A stretch of DNA of 64,000 nt. Origin: Sva-07 sp963752815 (GTDB taxonomy: Bacteria > Actinomycetota > Acidimicrobiia > Acidimicrobiales > Ilumatobacteraceae). The notes under the pieces were generated by a model. It was not told where the DNA came from, ran no database searches, and was given only the letters and a program-made list of their open reading frames with translations. Positions 35,624 through 45,173 of the stretch are shown here, piece after piece. The translations under genes were made by a program, and so were the position numbers. The stretch's first letter is position 1; each line of letters begins with the position of its first letter. The DNA is taken from NCBI GenBank assembly GCA_963752815.1, contig CAVVZI010000006.1, positions 124,001-188,000 on the forward strand. Direction: 5' to 3'.

Positions 35624-36600
35624 GACCAGGGATCCTCGGCCCGGACGGCGTCCAGGAATTCGATCAGGGCATCGTTGACCGCACCCGGGGACTCCTGCTG
35701 CACCCAGTGCCCGGCACCCTCGATGAGCACGTCACCGCGGTGATCGGTCAGGAACGCCGCCCCGACGCTCGGCGGCGACATGACCAGCACCGGGTCGGCA
35801 CTGCCCCCGATGAACAGCGACGGAATCTCCACCTTCGCTCCCTCGAGTTGCGGTGTGCGCTCCCAGTTGCGGTCGAAGTTCCGGTACCAGTTGAGGCCGC
35901 CGGTGAACCCGGTGCTCCGGAACGTGTCGATGTAGTGGTCGAGCTCGTCCTGGGTCAGCCAGTCGGGCAGGCCGTCGGGCTCGGGGATGCGGTCGACGAA
36001 CCCGCGGCCGTCGAGCGCCATGGCGTTCGGGTCCGGGTCACCATTGCTGGACATGCCGGCGAGGAGGCGGCGCATCGTGCGGGCGGGATCCCCGCCGAGT
36101 TCGGCGTCGGCCGGGCCGGGCTCCTGGAAGTACACGATGTAGAAGAAGTTCTCGGCGAACACGAAGCGCATCGCCTCGATCGGCGGACGGTCGCCACGGG
36201 GAAGGAACGGCACGCTCATCCCGACGACGCCGGCCAGGCGCTCGCGGTGCAGCAGTGCGGTCTGCCAGGCGACCATCGAGCCCCAGTCGTGCCCGACCAC
36301 CACGGCGCGCTGCGCGTCGATGTCGTCGAGCACACCGATCAGGTCGCCGGTGAGGGCGACGATGTCGTAGTCCTCGATCGCTTCCGGACGTGACGAACCC
36401 CCGTATCCGCGCTGATCGGGTGCCAGCACCCGGTAGCCGGCATTCGCCAGTGCCGGGATCTGATGGCGCCACGAATATGCCAGCTCGGGGAAGCCGTGGG
36501 CGAGGATCACGGGAGGTCCTTCTCCCACGTCGATCACGGACAGATCGACCCCGTTCGTGGAAATCGTTCGCGTCGGCAGGTTCAGTTCCGCGGTCCCCAT
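35620..36600 (-). CDS. Alpha/beta-hydrolase, epoxide-hydrolase-like
   Basis: 326 residues. The oxyanion region is VILAHGFPELAYSWRHQ, the nucleophile Asp is in VVGHDWGSMVAW and the catalytic His in GAGHWVQQESP. HGFPE and GHDWGS are classic for soluble epoxide hydrolases and fluoroacetate/haloalkane dehalogenase relatives. The presence of Asp as nucleophile is seen directly. First gene of the epoxide hydrolase-SDR-amidohydrolase operon, divergent from the acyl-CoA synthetase with a 99-base shared upstream region. Confidence 0.9.
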   Translation of the reverse strand: MGTAELNLPTRTISTNGVDLSVIDVGEGPPVILAHGFPELAYSWRHQIPALANAGYRVLAPDQRGYGGSSRPEAIEDYDIVALTGDLIGVLDDIDAQRAVVVGHDWGSMVAWQTALLHRERLAGVVGMSVPFLPRGDRPPIEAMRFVFAENFFYIVYFQEPGPADAELGGDPARTMRRLLAGMSSNGDPDPNAMALDGRGFVDRIPEPDGLPDWLTQDELDHYIDTFRSTGFTGGLNWYRNFDRNWERTPQLEGAKVEIPSLFIGGSADPVLVMSPPSVGAAFLTDHRGDVLIEGAGHWVQQESPGAVNDALIEFLDAVRAEDPWS

Positions 36601-36699
36601 GGCCGACGAGTGTGCACGCCGCTCAGGCGGCCCGACGAGTTGGAGCGGATCGATCGTTCGACAACGATTCGACGCGCCGGGTCTGGTAGCAGTGCACGC

Positions 36700-38316
36700 A
36701 TGGGAAACTGGAACTTCGCCGACATGTGGGAGGTCGTCGCCGACGATCTGCCCGACGCACCTTGCCTGATCCACGGTGAGGACCGCCGCACCTGGAGTGA
36801 GGTCGATCGTCGTGCCGACGGCGTCGCCCAACACCTGCTCGACGCCGGTCTGGCCCGTCAGCAGGCGGTGGCCCAGTACCTCTACAACTGCCCGGAGTAC
36901 CTCGAGTCGATGTACGCCGCGTTCAAGGCGGCGTTCGTGCCGGTCAACACGAACTACCGGTACACCGCCGACGAACTGCTCTACCTCTGGGACAACGCCG
37001 ATGCCGGCGCCGTGGTCTTCCATGGCACGTTCGCCTCGACCATCGGGCCGATCAGGGACCAGTTGCCGAAGGTGCGGACGTGGCTGTGGGTGGATGACGG
37101 CACGGGCGACTGCCCCGACTGGGCGGACGCGTACGAGACAGCGGCGACGAGCGGCGCGGCTCGGGTCGTGCCGGCGTGGGGACGCAGCGGCGACGATCTC
37201 AACCTCCTCTACACCGGCGGCACGACCGGCATGCCCAAGGGCGTGATGTGGCGGCAGGACGACCTGGCGGTGTCGCTCAACGCCTCGTTGGGGAGCGCGC
37301 TGGACGAGAACGGCACGGCCGCCGACCTGCGCGGCACGCACACCGCCCCGGGATCGCGCTTTCTCCCGGCCTGTCCGCAGATGCACGGCACCGGAAACTT
37401 CCCGTGCCTGTCGACCCTGTCGGGCGGCGGGAGCATCGTCACGCTCGACAATCGCAACTTCGATCCGGTCGTGCTGCTCGACACGATCGAGCGCGAGGGC
37501 GTCAACACGATGGCGATGGTCGGCGACGCGTTCGGCAAGCCGATCCTGCGCACCCTCGACGAGAACCCGGGTCGGTGGGACCTCACGAGCCTCGTGGCGA
37601 TCGTGTCGTCCGGTGTGATGTGGAGCAAGGAGACCAAGGAAGGCCTCCTGAGAAACCATCCCGGGATGCTGTTGCTGGACGCGTTCTCGTCGTCCGAGGC
37701 GCTCGGGATGGGCAGCTCGACGAGCGGCGCCGGCGCTGCCGCCGACACCGCCAAGTTCCAGCTCAGCCCGAACACGATCGTCATCGACGACGCCAACCGT
37801 CCGGTCGTGCCGGGATCCGGTGAGATCGGTCGACTGGCCGTCGGCGGCCGTCAACCGGTCGGGTACTACAAGGACCCGGAGAAGAGCGCACGGACGTTCC
37901 TCGAGATCGACGGGAAGCGCTATTCGTGTCCGGGCGACTTCGCCACCGTCGAGGCCGACGGGTCGATCACGCTGCTGGGGCGGGGGTCGGTGTGCATCAA
38001 CACCGGCGGCGAGAAGGTGTTCCCGGAGGAGGTCGAGGAGGCGATGAAGACCCACCCGAGCGTGCTCGACGCCGTCGCCGTCGGGGTTCCCGACGATCGC
38101 TTCGGCGAGATGGTGACCGGCGTGATCGAGGCACGCCCCGGCGAGGTCGTCGATGTCGACGCGGTCATCGCCCACGTGAAGACCACGCTCGCGGCCTACA
38201 AGGCGCCGAGGCGCATCGTCGTCGTCGACACGATCGGCCGCGCGGCGAACGGCAAGGTCGACTACAAGCGACTCAAGTCCGACGCGATGACCTCGCTCGG
38301 CGTCGCCTCGACCTGA
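36700..38316 (+). CDS. Acyl-CoA synthetase (AMP-dependent ligase)
   Basis: 538 residues, ANL superfamily. The P-loop is LLYTGGTTGMPKGVMW, the adenylate-binding region has DAFSSSEALGMGSS, SCPGDFATVEADGSI carries the ribose-binding Asp, and the C-terminal catalytic Lys is in AANGKVDYK. The N-terminus FADMWEVVADDLPDAPCLIHG resembles bile-acid/steroid-acid and medium-chain ligases of actinobacteria. It activates a carboxylic acid to its CoA ester. With the nearby acyl-CoA dehydrogenase it suggests a degradative pathway. Confidence 0.92.
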   Translation: MGNWNFADMWEVVADDLPDAPCLIHGEDRRTWSEVDRRADGVAQHLLDAGLARQQAVAQYLYNCPEYLESMYAAFKAAFVPVNTNYRYTADELLYLWDNADAGAVVFHGTFASTIGPIRDQLPKVRTWLWVDDGTGDCPDWADAYETAATSGAARVVPAWGRSGDDLNLLYTGGTTGMPKGVMWRQDDLAVSLNASLGSALDENGTAADLRGTHTAPGSRFLPACPQMHGTGNFPCLSTLSGGGSIVTLDNRNFDPVVLLDTIEREGVNTMAMVGDAFGKPILRTLDENPGRWDLTSLVAIVSSGVMWSKETKEGLLRNHPGMLLLDAFSSSEALGMGSSTSGAGAAADTAKFQLSPNTIVIDDANRPVVPGSGEIGRLAVGGRQPVGYYKDPEKSARTFLEIDGKRYSCPGDFATVEADGSITLLGRGSVCINTGGEKVFPEEVEEAMKTHPSVLDAVAVGVPDDRFGEMVTGVIEARPGEVVDVDAVIAHVKTTLAAYKAPRRIVVVDTIGRAANGKVDYKRLKSDAMTSLGVAST

Positions 38317-38361
38317 GGGTCGGGTGCTCGGGGCGACCTGATCGGCGTATCGTCGCCGCCG

Positions 38362-39267
38362 ATGTCCGAGTTCCGACCGCCGGCCGTGGTGCGGGCCGAC
38401 GCCGAGTTGACCCTCGCCCTGCGCGCCGGCGACGAGGACGCGGTGCGCGAACTGTGCCGTCGATACGGCGGCCTCGTGTTCACCATCACCGGTGGCAACG
38501 ACGCCATCGTGCAGGGTGGCGAGTTCGCAACACCGGCCGACGCCGCCGTGCACACCTTCCTGCAGGCGTGGAGGAACTCCGAGGCGTTCGAGCCGGGGCG
38601 GAGCTTCGGCCAGTGGCTGGGTTCGCTCGCCTGCCGTGTGCGCGGCGTCGCACCGGGCGGGTCGGGCGACGCGGATCTCGTCGACCGGCTGCTGGCCGAC
38701 CCGGCCTCGTGGCAGTCGCCACCCGATGATTTCGAGGATCGGGTCGTGGCCGCCGTCCTGTCGGAAGCCACCATGGATCCGTCGAGCCTGTACACGGTCG
38801 ACGACCTGCGTGCGGCGCAGACCGCGGCGAGTTCGTCACGGTCGTTCCGCAATGTCGCGCTGGGCGCCGCCGGTGCCGGACTCGTCCTCGTCGTCGGCAT
38901 CCTGCTGCTCAGTGCCATCGGCGGCACGGGCACCACCGACTCGTCGACGATCGACCTCCGACCCACGGGTCGGGTGATCGACGTCAGCGGTTCGATCGAG
39001 GTCCAATCGGTCGATGCCGGGCTGCGGATCGTCGTCGACGCGCCGAGCCTGCCCGACCCGGGCGCCGGACAGTGGTACGAGGGTCGTGTGGTGCTCACTG
39101 ACGGGTCGACGATCACCGCAGGAACCTTCACGGAAGGAAGCGGTGTCGAGTTGACCGCAGCTGCCAGCGCTGACGAAAGCGACGAGTTCCTGATCGTCCT
39201 CACGGGTACCGGGTCGGACGGCACGTTCGCCGACCGCGATGTGGTCCTGCGGGCACCCCTGCCCTGA
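38362..39267 (+). CDS. Sigma-region-2-like / transmembrane / anti-sigma (RskA-C-like) fusion
   Basis: 301 residues with an odd architecture. Residues about 10-90 resemble ECF sigma region 2 (LRAGDEDAVRELCRRYGGLVF, then PADAAVHTFLQAWRNSEAF and FGQWLGSLA). No region 4 follows. A single membrane helix (VALGAAGAGLVLVVGILLL, about 173-193) leads to an external domain ending GQWYEGRVVLTDGSTITAGTF, which is like the C-terminal domain of RskA-type anti-sigma factors. It could be a membrane-tethered sigma mimic or decoy. Start ATG 38362; no cognate sigma or anti-sigma gene is adjacent. Confidence 0.75.
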   Translation: MSEFRPPAVVRADAELTLALRAGDEDAVRELCRRYGGLVFTITGGNDAIVQGGEFATPADAAVHTFLQAWRNSEAFEPGRSFGQWLGSLACRVRGVAPGGSGDADLVDRLLADPASWQSPPDDFEDRVVAAVLSEATMDPSSLYTVDDLRAAQTAASSSRSFRNVALGAAGAGLVLVVGILLLSAIGGTGTTDSSTIDLRPTGRVIDVSGSIEVQSVDAGLRIVVDAPSLPDPGAGQWYEGRVVLTDGSTITAGTFTEGSGVELTAAASADESDEFLIVLTGTGSDGTFADRDVVLRAPLP

Positions 39268-39294
39268 GCAGGTAACGGATTCTGGTGGCGCCGG

Positions 39295-40221
39295 TCAGGC
39301 GGCGCGGACCGCGTCGCGGATCGCATCGGCGACCATCGTGGCTCCGGACGCACTGTTCATGACGGTGTAGTGGTTGAGCCCGTCGGCGCGGATCCACCGA
39401 TGTTGCGGGTAGCGCTCGATCATGTCGTCGGCGATCAGCGGCGGGGGAGTGCCCATCAACCCGAACTCGGCACGGATCAGCGTGGCCGGCTCCGGATGGC
39501 GATCGAGCGCCGATCGCACCTCGTCGTCGGCGAACAACTCCCGCCCGTTGAGGCGGACGGCGGCCGGGTCGACCATCGTCCGGAAGCCGCCGTCGGTCTC
39601 GGTGAGGTCGGCGAGCAGGTTGCGTTCCAGATCGGCGCTGATGCCGTCGACGTACGCCGGGTGTTGGGCCCACATCGCCCGGTACGTCGCCTGGTCGGGC
39701 CACACCCGCTCGAGCCGTTCGATCGCGGGGCCGAGCGACACGTCGAGCACCTTGTCGATGAACTCGTCCTTCGGCGTGACGGTGCCGTCGTCACGCACGG
39801 GCGGGTCGGGGAGGTACAGGGCCGTGCCGCCGTCGACGAGGACGAGTGACCGCACCGCTGCCGGGTGGCGTTCGGCGAGGAGCAGCGCCACGTACGTGCC
39901 CATCGAGTGGCCGACCACGACGACCGGCCCGCCGAGTTGCTCGATCACCGCCGCGACGTCGTCGGCGTGCTGTCGCAGCCCGACGGGGCCCGGCTGGGTC
40001 CAGCTCCGTCCCCGTCCGCGCAGGTCGACGGCGACGAGATCGAAGTCGCCGTTCGACGCGTGGGCGACGGGATCCCACGACCACGCGTTGGCGGTGATGC
40101 CGTGGATCGCGACGACCGTGGGCGTGCCGTCCGTCGGTGGTCCACCGAGTCCTGGCCAGCGCAGCGCGGCGATGGTCGCGCCCTCGATGTCGAAGCTGGT
40201 GGACTCAGGCGTTGGCGACAC
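39295..40221 (-). CDS. Alpha/beta-hydrolase
   Basis: 308 residues: oxyanion segment VAIHGITANAWSW, nucleophile Ser in VVVGHSMGTYVAL, and a late His in ADGLNHYTVM. The acid is probably the Asp of the following strand region. Substrate unknown; it may hydrolyse esters or lactones. GTG 40221 overlaps the acyl-CoA dehydrogenase end by 17 bases, so both are in one transcript. Confidence 0.88.
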   Translation of the reverse strand: MSPTPESTSFDIEGATIAALRWPGLGGPPTDGTPTVVAIHGITANAWSWDPVAHASNGDFDLVAVDLRGRGRSWTQPGPVGLRQHADDVAAVIEQLGGPVVVVGHSMGTYVALLLAERHPAAVRSLVLVDGGTALYLPDPPVRDDGTVTPKDEFIDKVLDVSLGPAIERLERVWPDQATYRAMWAQHPAYVDGISADLERNLLADLTETDGGFRTMVDPAAVRLNGRELFADDEVRSALDRHPEPATLIRAEFGLMGTPPPLIADDMIERYPQHRWIRADGLNHYTVMNSASGATMVADAIRDAVRAA

Positions 40222-41314
40222 GTGGGAGCCCCAACACGCGCTCGCCGAGGATGTTGCGCATCACGTTCGAGGTGCCCCCCATGATCGTGTACCCCGGGGC
40301 GTAGACGAGGCCGCGGGTGACCTCGTTCCACAGCGTGCCCTCGGCGCCCAACACGTCGAACACGAACTCGGCGACCTCGATCTCGTGCTCGGTGCAGAAG
40401 CACTTCGTCGCCGCCGAGAACCCGGCCGGCGCCTGCCGCAGCACTTCGCGGGTGACGAGGATCCGTCCGAGGCGGTACCCGGTCTCGAGGCGGGCCATGC
40501 GCTGCCGGACGAGCGGGTTCGACCGGTCGGCGCGGGCGGCGGCCATCTCGTAGAGCGCCCGGTTCGACACGAGCCGATCGATGCCGCCGCGTTCGTGTTC
40601 GAGTTGGGCCATCGTCTGTTTGAACGCCGCACCTTCGACGCCGACCAGGTTCGCCACCGGCACCCGCACGTCGGTGAAGAACACCTCGCAGAAGTGGCGG
40701 TTGGTCGTCATGTCGGTGATCGGCCGCACCTCGATGCCGGGCGTGTCCATCGGCACGATCACCTCGCTGATGCCGCGGTGCGGCGGGCCGTCGGTGCTCG
40801 TGCGGCAGATCAGGTAGCAGTAGTCGGCCTGCGCGCCGAAGCTCGTCCAGATCTTCTGCCCGTTGATCACGAACTCGTCGCCCTCGCGGCGGGCGCTCGT
40901 GACGAGCGACGCGAGGTCGGAGCCGGCGTTGGGTTCGGACATACCGATGCACCAGGTGGTCTCGCCCGACAAGATGCCGGGCAGGAACTCGGCCTGCTGG
41001 TCCGGTGTGCCGTACTTGATCAGCGTCGGCCCCATCTGGCGGTCGGCGAACCAGATCGCCGCGATCGGTGCCCCGGCCGTGATCAACTCCTCGCCGACGA
41101 TCAGCCGGTTGATGGCGGGCTGGCCACCTCCCCCCGACTCGACAGGCCACGTCATCCCGATCCAACCGTGGGCCGCCATCTCTGTGGCGAACTCCTTGGA
41201 AAATCCGTTGATCCACGAGTCGTTGTGCCGGCCGTACCGCTCGACCGCCTCGGTGGCGACCTTGCGGGCCTGCTCACGGAGGGCTTGCTGCTCGGGCGTC
41301 CAGGCGAAATCCAT
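40205..41314 (-). CDS. Acyl-CoA dehydrogenase
   Basis: 369 residues. The central FAD-binding motif is WCIGMSEPNAGSDLASL, then GQKIWTSFGAQADYC, and the C-terminal helical domain ends GGTSNVMRNILGERVLGLP. The subfamily resembles the actinobacterial FadE proteins of steroid and fatty-acid degradation. These use FAD and pass electrons to ETF. ATG 41314 is preferred; a GTG one codon earlier is possible. It forms a pair with the hydrolase at 39295 and diverges from icd. Confidence 0.93.
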   Translation of the reverse strand: MDFAWTPEQQALREQARKVATEAVERYGRHNDSWINGFSKEFATEMAAHGWIGMTWPVESGGGGQPAINRLIVGEELITAGAPIAAIWFADRQMGPTLIKYGTPDQQAEFLPGILSGETTWCIGMSEPNAGSDLASLVTSARREGDEFVINGQKIWTSFGAQADYCYLICRTSTDGPPHRGISEVIVPMDTPGIEVRPITDMTTNRHFCEVFFTDVRVPVANLVGVEGAAFKQTMAQLEHERGGIDRLVSNRALYEMAAARADRSNPLVRQRMARLETGYRLGRILVTREVLRQAPAGFSAATKCFCTEHEIEVAEFVFDVLGAEGTLWNEVTRGLVYAPGYTIMGGTSNVMRNILGERVLGLPRVANA

Positions 41315-41382
41315 CACCGGCGAGCGTAGACGCGGCCGCGTCCCGTTCTCTCAAGGCGGTTGGCGCGCTAGTGTGGATACAA

Positions 41383-43611
41383 GTGAAAGACAAGTCGACC
41401 ATCATCTACACGTTCACCGACGAGGCCCCGGCGCTGGCCACGTACTCGTTGCTCCCGATCATCGAAGCGTTCGCCGGAGCGGCCGACGTCGAGGTCGAGA
41501 CACGGGACATTTCGCTCGCCGGGCGCATCCTGGCGGCCTTTCCCGACCGTCTCACCGACGACCAGCGGGTGAGCGATGCGCTCGCCGAGCTGGGCGATCT
41601 GGCACTGACGCCGCAGGCGAACATCATCAAGCTGCCGAACATCAGCGCCTCGGTGCCGCAGCTCAAGGCGGCGATCGTCGAGCTGCGGGCGAAGGGATAC
41701 GACCTGCCCGACTACCCGGACGAGGGCTCGTCGGCCGACGCTGCCGACCTCCGCGTCCGCTACGGCGCCGTCATGGGGTCGGCCGTCAACCCCGTGCTCC
41801 GCCAGGGAAACTCCGACCGTCGCGCCCCGCATGCCGTCAAGGAGTACGCCAAGAAGCACCCCCACTCGATGGGGGCGTGGTCGCCCGACTCCAAGACCCA
41901 CGTGGCCACGATGAGCAGCGGCGACTTCCGATCGAACGAGCAATCGCTCACGGTCACCGACGACGGTGCGGTGCGCATCGAGTTCGTCGGCGCCGACGAC
42001 GAGGTCACGGTGCTCAAGGCGACGGTGCCCGTGATCGCCGGCGAGGTCATCGACTCCACCGTGATGAACGTGGCCGCGCTGCGGGTGTTCCTCGCCGAAC
42101 AGATCGCCGACGCCAAGGCGCAGGGCGTGCTGTTCTCGCTGCACCTCAAGGCCACGATGATGAAGGTGTCCGATCCGATCATGTTCGGTCACGCCGTCGA
42201 GGTGTTCTTCGCCAACCTGTTCGAGCAGCACGGTGAGGTGCTCGACGCGGCGGGTGCCAACCCGCGCGACGGACTGGGCCAAGTGATCGACGTCATCGCC
42301 GGCCTGCCCGCCGACGAGCGCACCGCAATCGAGGCCGCGCTCGCGGCCGGCTTCGCCAACGGGCCCGACGTCGCGATGGTCGACTCCGATCGCGGCATCA
42401 CGAACCTGCACGTGCCGAGCGACGTGATCGTCGACGCGTCGATGCCGGCGATGATCCGCACGTCCGGCCAGATGTGGAACCGCGCGGGGGAGCAGCAGGA
42501 CACCAAGGCCGTCATCCCCGACAGCAGCTATGCCGGTGTGTACGAGGTCGTCATCGAGGACTGCATCGCCAACGGCGCGTTCGATCCGTCGACCATGGGC
42601 ACCGTGCCGAACGTCGGCCTGATGGCCCAGAAGGCCGAGGAGTACGGCAGCCACGACAAGACGTTCGAGGCGCCCGCGGCCGGTGTGATCCGCGTGGTCG
42701 ACGCCGCGTCGGGTGACGTTCGGATGGAGCAGACCGTCGCGGCCGGCGACATCTTCCGCATGTGCCAGGTGAAGGACGAGCCGATCCGCGACTGGGTGCG
42801 CCTCGCCGTGTCACGGGCCCGTGCCACCGGTTCGCCGGCCGTGTTCTGGCTCGACGCCACCCGCGCCCACGACGCCCAGCTCATCGCCAAGGTGCAGCAG
42901 TACCTCGGCGACCACGACACCGACGGGCTGCAGATCGAGATCATGGCTCCGGCCGAGGCGACGAAGTTCTCGATCGACCGCATCCGCCGTGGCGAGGACA
43001 CGATCTCGGTCACCGGCAATGTGCTGCGCGACTACCTCACCGACCTGTTCCCGATCCTCGAACTCGGCACGAGCGCCAAGATGCTGTCGATCGTGCCGCT
43101 GCTCGCCGGCGGTGGGCTGTTCGAGACCGGCGCCGGTGGTTCGGCGCCGAAGCACGTCCAGCAGCTGGTGAAGGAGAACTATCTGCGGTGGGATTCGCTC
43201 GGTGAGTTCCTTGCCCTCGCGGTGTCGTTCGAACACCTGGCGACCGTCACCGACAACGCCCGCGCCCAGATCCTCGCCGACACGCTCGACGCGGCGACGG
43301 GCCAACTGCTCGAGAACGGCAAGTCACCGGCCCGCCGGCTCGGCCAGATCGACAACCGCGGCAGTCACTTCTACATCGCCCTCTACTGGGCGCAGGCGCT
43401 CGCCGCCCAGACGGCCGACGCCGAGCTCGCCGCCAAGTTCGCTCCGATCGCGGCGACGCTGGCCGACAACGAGCAGACCATCGTCGAGGAGTACCTCGCG
43501 GTGCAGGGCCAGCCAGCCGACATCGGCGGCTACTACAGCCCCGACCCGGCGCTCGCCGCCGCCGTGATGCGCCCCAGCGCCACCTTCAACGCCACCCTCG
43601 CCCTGCTCTAG
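41383..43611 (+). CDS. icd: NADP-dependent isocitrate dehydrogenase, monomeric type
   Basis: About 742 residues, the length of monomeric Icd. Diagnostic stretches are STIIYTFTDEAPALATYS at the N-terminus, ITNLHVPSDVIVDASMPAM, PVLRQGNSDRRAP, HLKATMMKVSDPIMFGH and LDNRGSHFYIALYWA-type IDNRGSHFYIALYW near the end. It oxidises isocitrate to 2-oxoglutarate with NADP. GTG 41383 lies closest to the usual N-terminus; an in-frame GTG at 41371 is possible, and neither has a good ribosome site. Convergent with citrate synthase across an inverted repeat. Confidence 0.95.
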   Translation: MKDKSTIIYTFTDEAPALATYSLLPIIEAFAGAADVEVETRDISLAGRILAAFPDRLTDDQRVSDALAELGDLALTPQANIIKLPNISASVPQLKAAIVELRAKGYDLPDYPDEGSSADAADLRVRYGAVMGSAVNPVLRQGNSDRRAPHAVKEYAKKHPHSMGAWSPDSKTHVATMSSGDFRSNEQSLTVTDDGAVRIEFVGADDEVTVLKATVPVIAGEVIDSTVMNVAALRVFLAEQIADAKAQGVLFSLHLKATMMKVSDPIMFGHAVEVFFANLFEQHGEVLDAAGANPRDGLGQVIDVIAGLPADERTAIEAALAAGFANGPDVAMVDSDRGITNLHVPSDVIVDASMPAMIRTSGQMWNRAGEQQDTKAVIPDSSYAGVYEVVIEDCIANGAFDPSTMGTVPNVGLMAQKAEEYGSHDKTFEAPAAGVIRVVDAASGDVRMEQTVAAGDIFRMCQVKDEPIRDWVRLAVSRARATGSPAVFWLDATRAHDAQLIAKVQQYLGDHDTDGLQIEIMAPAEATKFSIDRIRRGEDTISVTGNVLRDYLTDLFPILELGTSAKMLSIVPLLAGGGLFETGAGGSAPKHVQQLVKENYLRWDSLGEFLALAVSFEHLATVTDNARAQILADTLDAATGQLLENGKSPARRLGQIDNRGSHFYIALYWAQALAAQTADAELAAKFAPIAATLADNEQTIVEEYLAVQGQPADIGGYYSPDPALAAAVMRPSATFNATLALL

Positions 43612-43619
43612 CTGTCGCT

Positions 43620-43695
43620 GGGGTCAGGCACAACGCAACAGGTCCAGCGCCTGGTCGGCGACACGACTGTCCTGAAACGTTCGGTGCCTGACCCC
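43620..43695. repeat. Inverted repeat GGGGTCAGGCAC/GTGCCTGACCCC between icd and gltA
   Basis: Twelve-base perfect arms at 43620-43631 and 43684-43695 with a 52-base spacer, in the convergent icd-gltA gap. A second pair, CTGAAACG (43672-43679) and CGTTTCAG (43699-43706), overlaps and cannot form at the same time. It may be a bidirectional terminator or a REP-like element. Confidence 0.6.
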
Positions 43696-43702
43696 GATCG
43701 TT

Positions 43703-44968
43703 TCAGCGGGCGGCGAGATCGATGTAGTCGCGGGCGTCGGGGCCGGCGTACCACTGCCGGGGGCGGGAGATCTTCTGCGTCGGGTCGTCGAGGAGTTCCT
43801 GCCAGTGGGCGAGCCAGCCCGACATGCGGGGGATGGCGAACAGCACGGTGAACATGTCGACGGGGAATCCCATCGCCTGATAGATCAGCCCCGAGTAGAA
43901 GTCGACGTTCGGGTACAGCTTGCGATCGACGAAATACGAGTCCTTGAGCGCGGTCTCCTCGAGGGCCAGCGCGATGTCGAGCAGCGGGTTCTTCCCCGTC
44001 ACGTCGAACACGTCGTACGCGGTCTGCTTGATGATCGTCGCCCGCGGGTCGTAGTTCTTGTAGACGCGGTGCCCGAAGCCCATCAGGCGGCCCTTGCCCG
44101 CCTTCACGGACTCGATGAACGCCGGGACGTTCTCCAGCGAGCCGATCTCGGTCAACATGCGCACGACCTGCTCGTTGGCGCCGCCGTGGAGCGGCCCGTA
44201 GAGCGCCGACGCGGCCCCGGCCGCTGACGAGTACGGATCGGCCTGGCTGGAACCGATGACCCGCATCGCCGTGGTGCCACAGTTCTGCTCGTGGTCGGCG
44301 TGGAGGATGAACAGCACGTCCATCGCCCGCTCGAGGATCGGGTCGACCTCGTACTCGCCGATCCGCCACATCATGTTGAGGAAGTTCGCCGGGTACGAGA
44401 GTTCATTGTTCGGCTGGTTGAACGGCAGGCCGACCGAGAACCGGTAGCACATCGCCGCGATCGTCGGTGCCTTGGCGATCATCCGCAGGATCTGGCGGCC
44501 GCGCGCCTCGGGGTCGTCGATGTCCTTGGCGCCCTCGTAGAACGTGCCGAGTGCCGCCAGCGCGGAGATGAACATGCCCATCGGATGGGCGTCGTAGTGG
44601 AAGCCGTCGACGAACCGCTTGCGCATGTTCTCGTGGATGAACGTGTGGTGGGTGACGTCGAACGTCCACTGGGCGAGTTCCTCGGTCGTCGGCAACTCGC
44701 CGTTGAGGAGCAGGTAGGCGACCTCGAGGTACGTCGACTTCTCGGCAAGCTGCTCGATCGGGTAGCCGCGGTAGCGGAGGATGCCGGCGTCACCGTCGAG
44801 GTAGGTGATGGCCGACTTGCACGAGGCGGTCGACAGGTACGCCGGGTCGTAGCAGTACAGCGTCGGGTCGAGTTCGCGCAGGGCCGACGACGAGAACACC
44901 CCACCTTCGATCGGGACGGTGACGGTCTTTCCCGTGCGGTCGTCGGTGATGGTGATGGTGTCGGGCAC
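43703..44968 (-). CDS. gltA: Citrate synthase
   Basis: 421 residues, type II citrate synthase length. The catalytic set is visible: His in LHADHEQNCGTTAMR, His in GPLHGGANEQVV, the GFGHRVYKNYDPRA motif, and Asp in YPNVDFYSG. Condenses acetyl-CoA and oxaloacetate. GTG 44968 has GAAGGAAG five bases upstream; the longer frame to 45085 has no ribosome site and overlaps the divergent promoter region. Convergent with icd and divergent from the homospermidine synthase gene. Confidence 0.95.
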   Translation of the reverse strand: MPDTITITDDRTGKTVTVPIEGGVFSSSALRELDPTLYCYDPAYLSTASCKSAITYLDGDAGILRYRGYPIEQLAEKSTYLEVAYLLLNGELPTTEELAQWTFDVTHHTFIHENMRKRFVDGFHYDAHPMGMFISALAALGTFYEGAKDIDDPEARGRQILRMIAKAPTIAAMCYRFSVGLPFNQPNNELSYPANFLNMMWRIGEYEVDPILERAMDVLFILHADHEQNCGTTAMRVIGSSQADPYSSAAGAASALYGPLHGGANEQVVRMLTEIGSLENVPAFIESVKAGKGRLMGFGHRVYKNYDPRATIIKQTAYDVFDVTGKNPLLDIALALEETALKDSYFVDRKLYPNVDFYSGLIYQAMGFPVDMFTVLFAIPRMSGWLAHWQELLDDPTQKISRPRQWYAGPDARDYIDLAAR

Positions 44969-45173
44969 GTGGCTTCCTTCGCTTGCTCGATTGGTGTCGG
45001 CGGACGGGTTGCGTCCGGCGACTTTGGCGATCGAGGGGTCGGCCCCGACCGTCGGCCACGATAGTGCTATCGCGAGGGTCCGCACCCAGCCAGTGCGGAG
45101 AGTTCACCTGCCGCGCGGGCGGGATAGCGTGCAGCGGCCGTCGGGACGAGCCCGGCCCGAATCCGGAGGATCC

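Noticed and set aside
35620..38553. A 977-residue minus-strand frame that would extend the epoxide-hydrolase-like protein
   Set aside because: Only the last 326 residues (from ATG 36600) are protein-like; the rest is antisense to the acyl-CoA synthetase.
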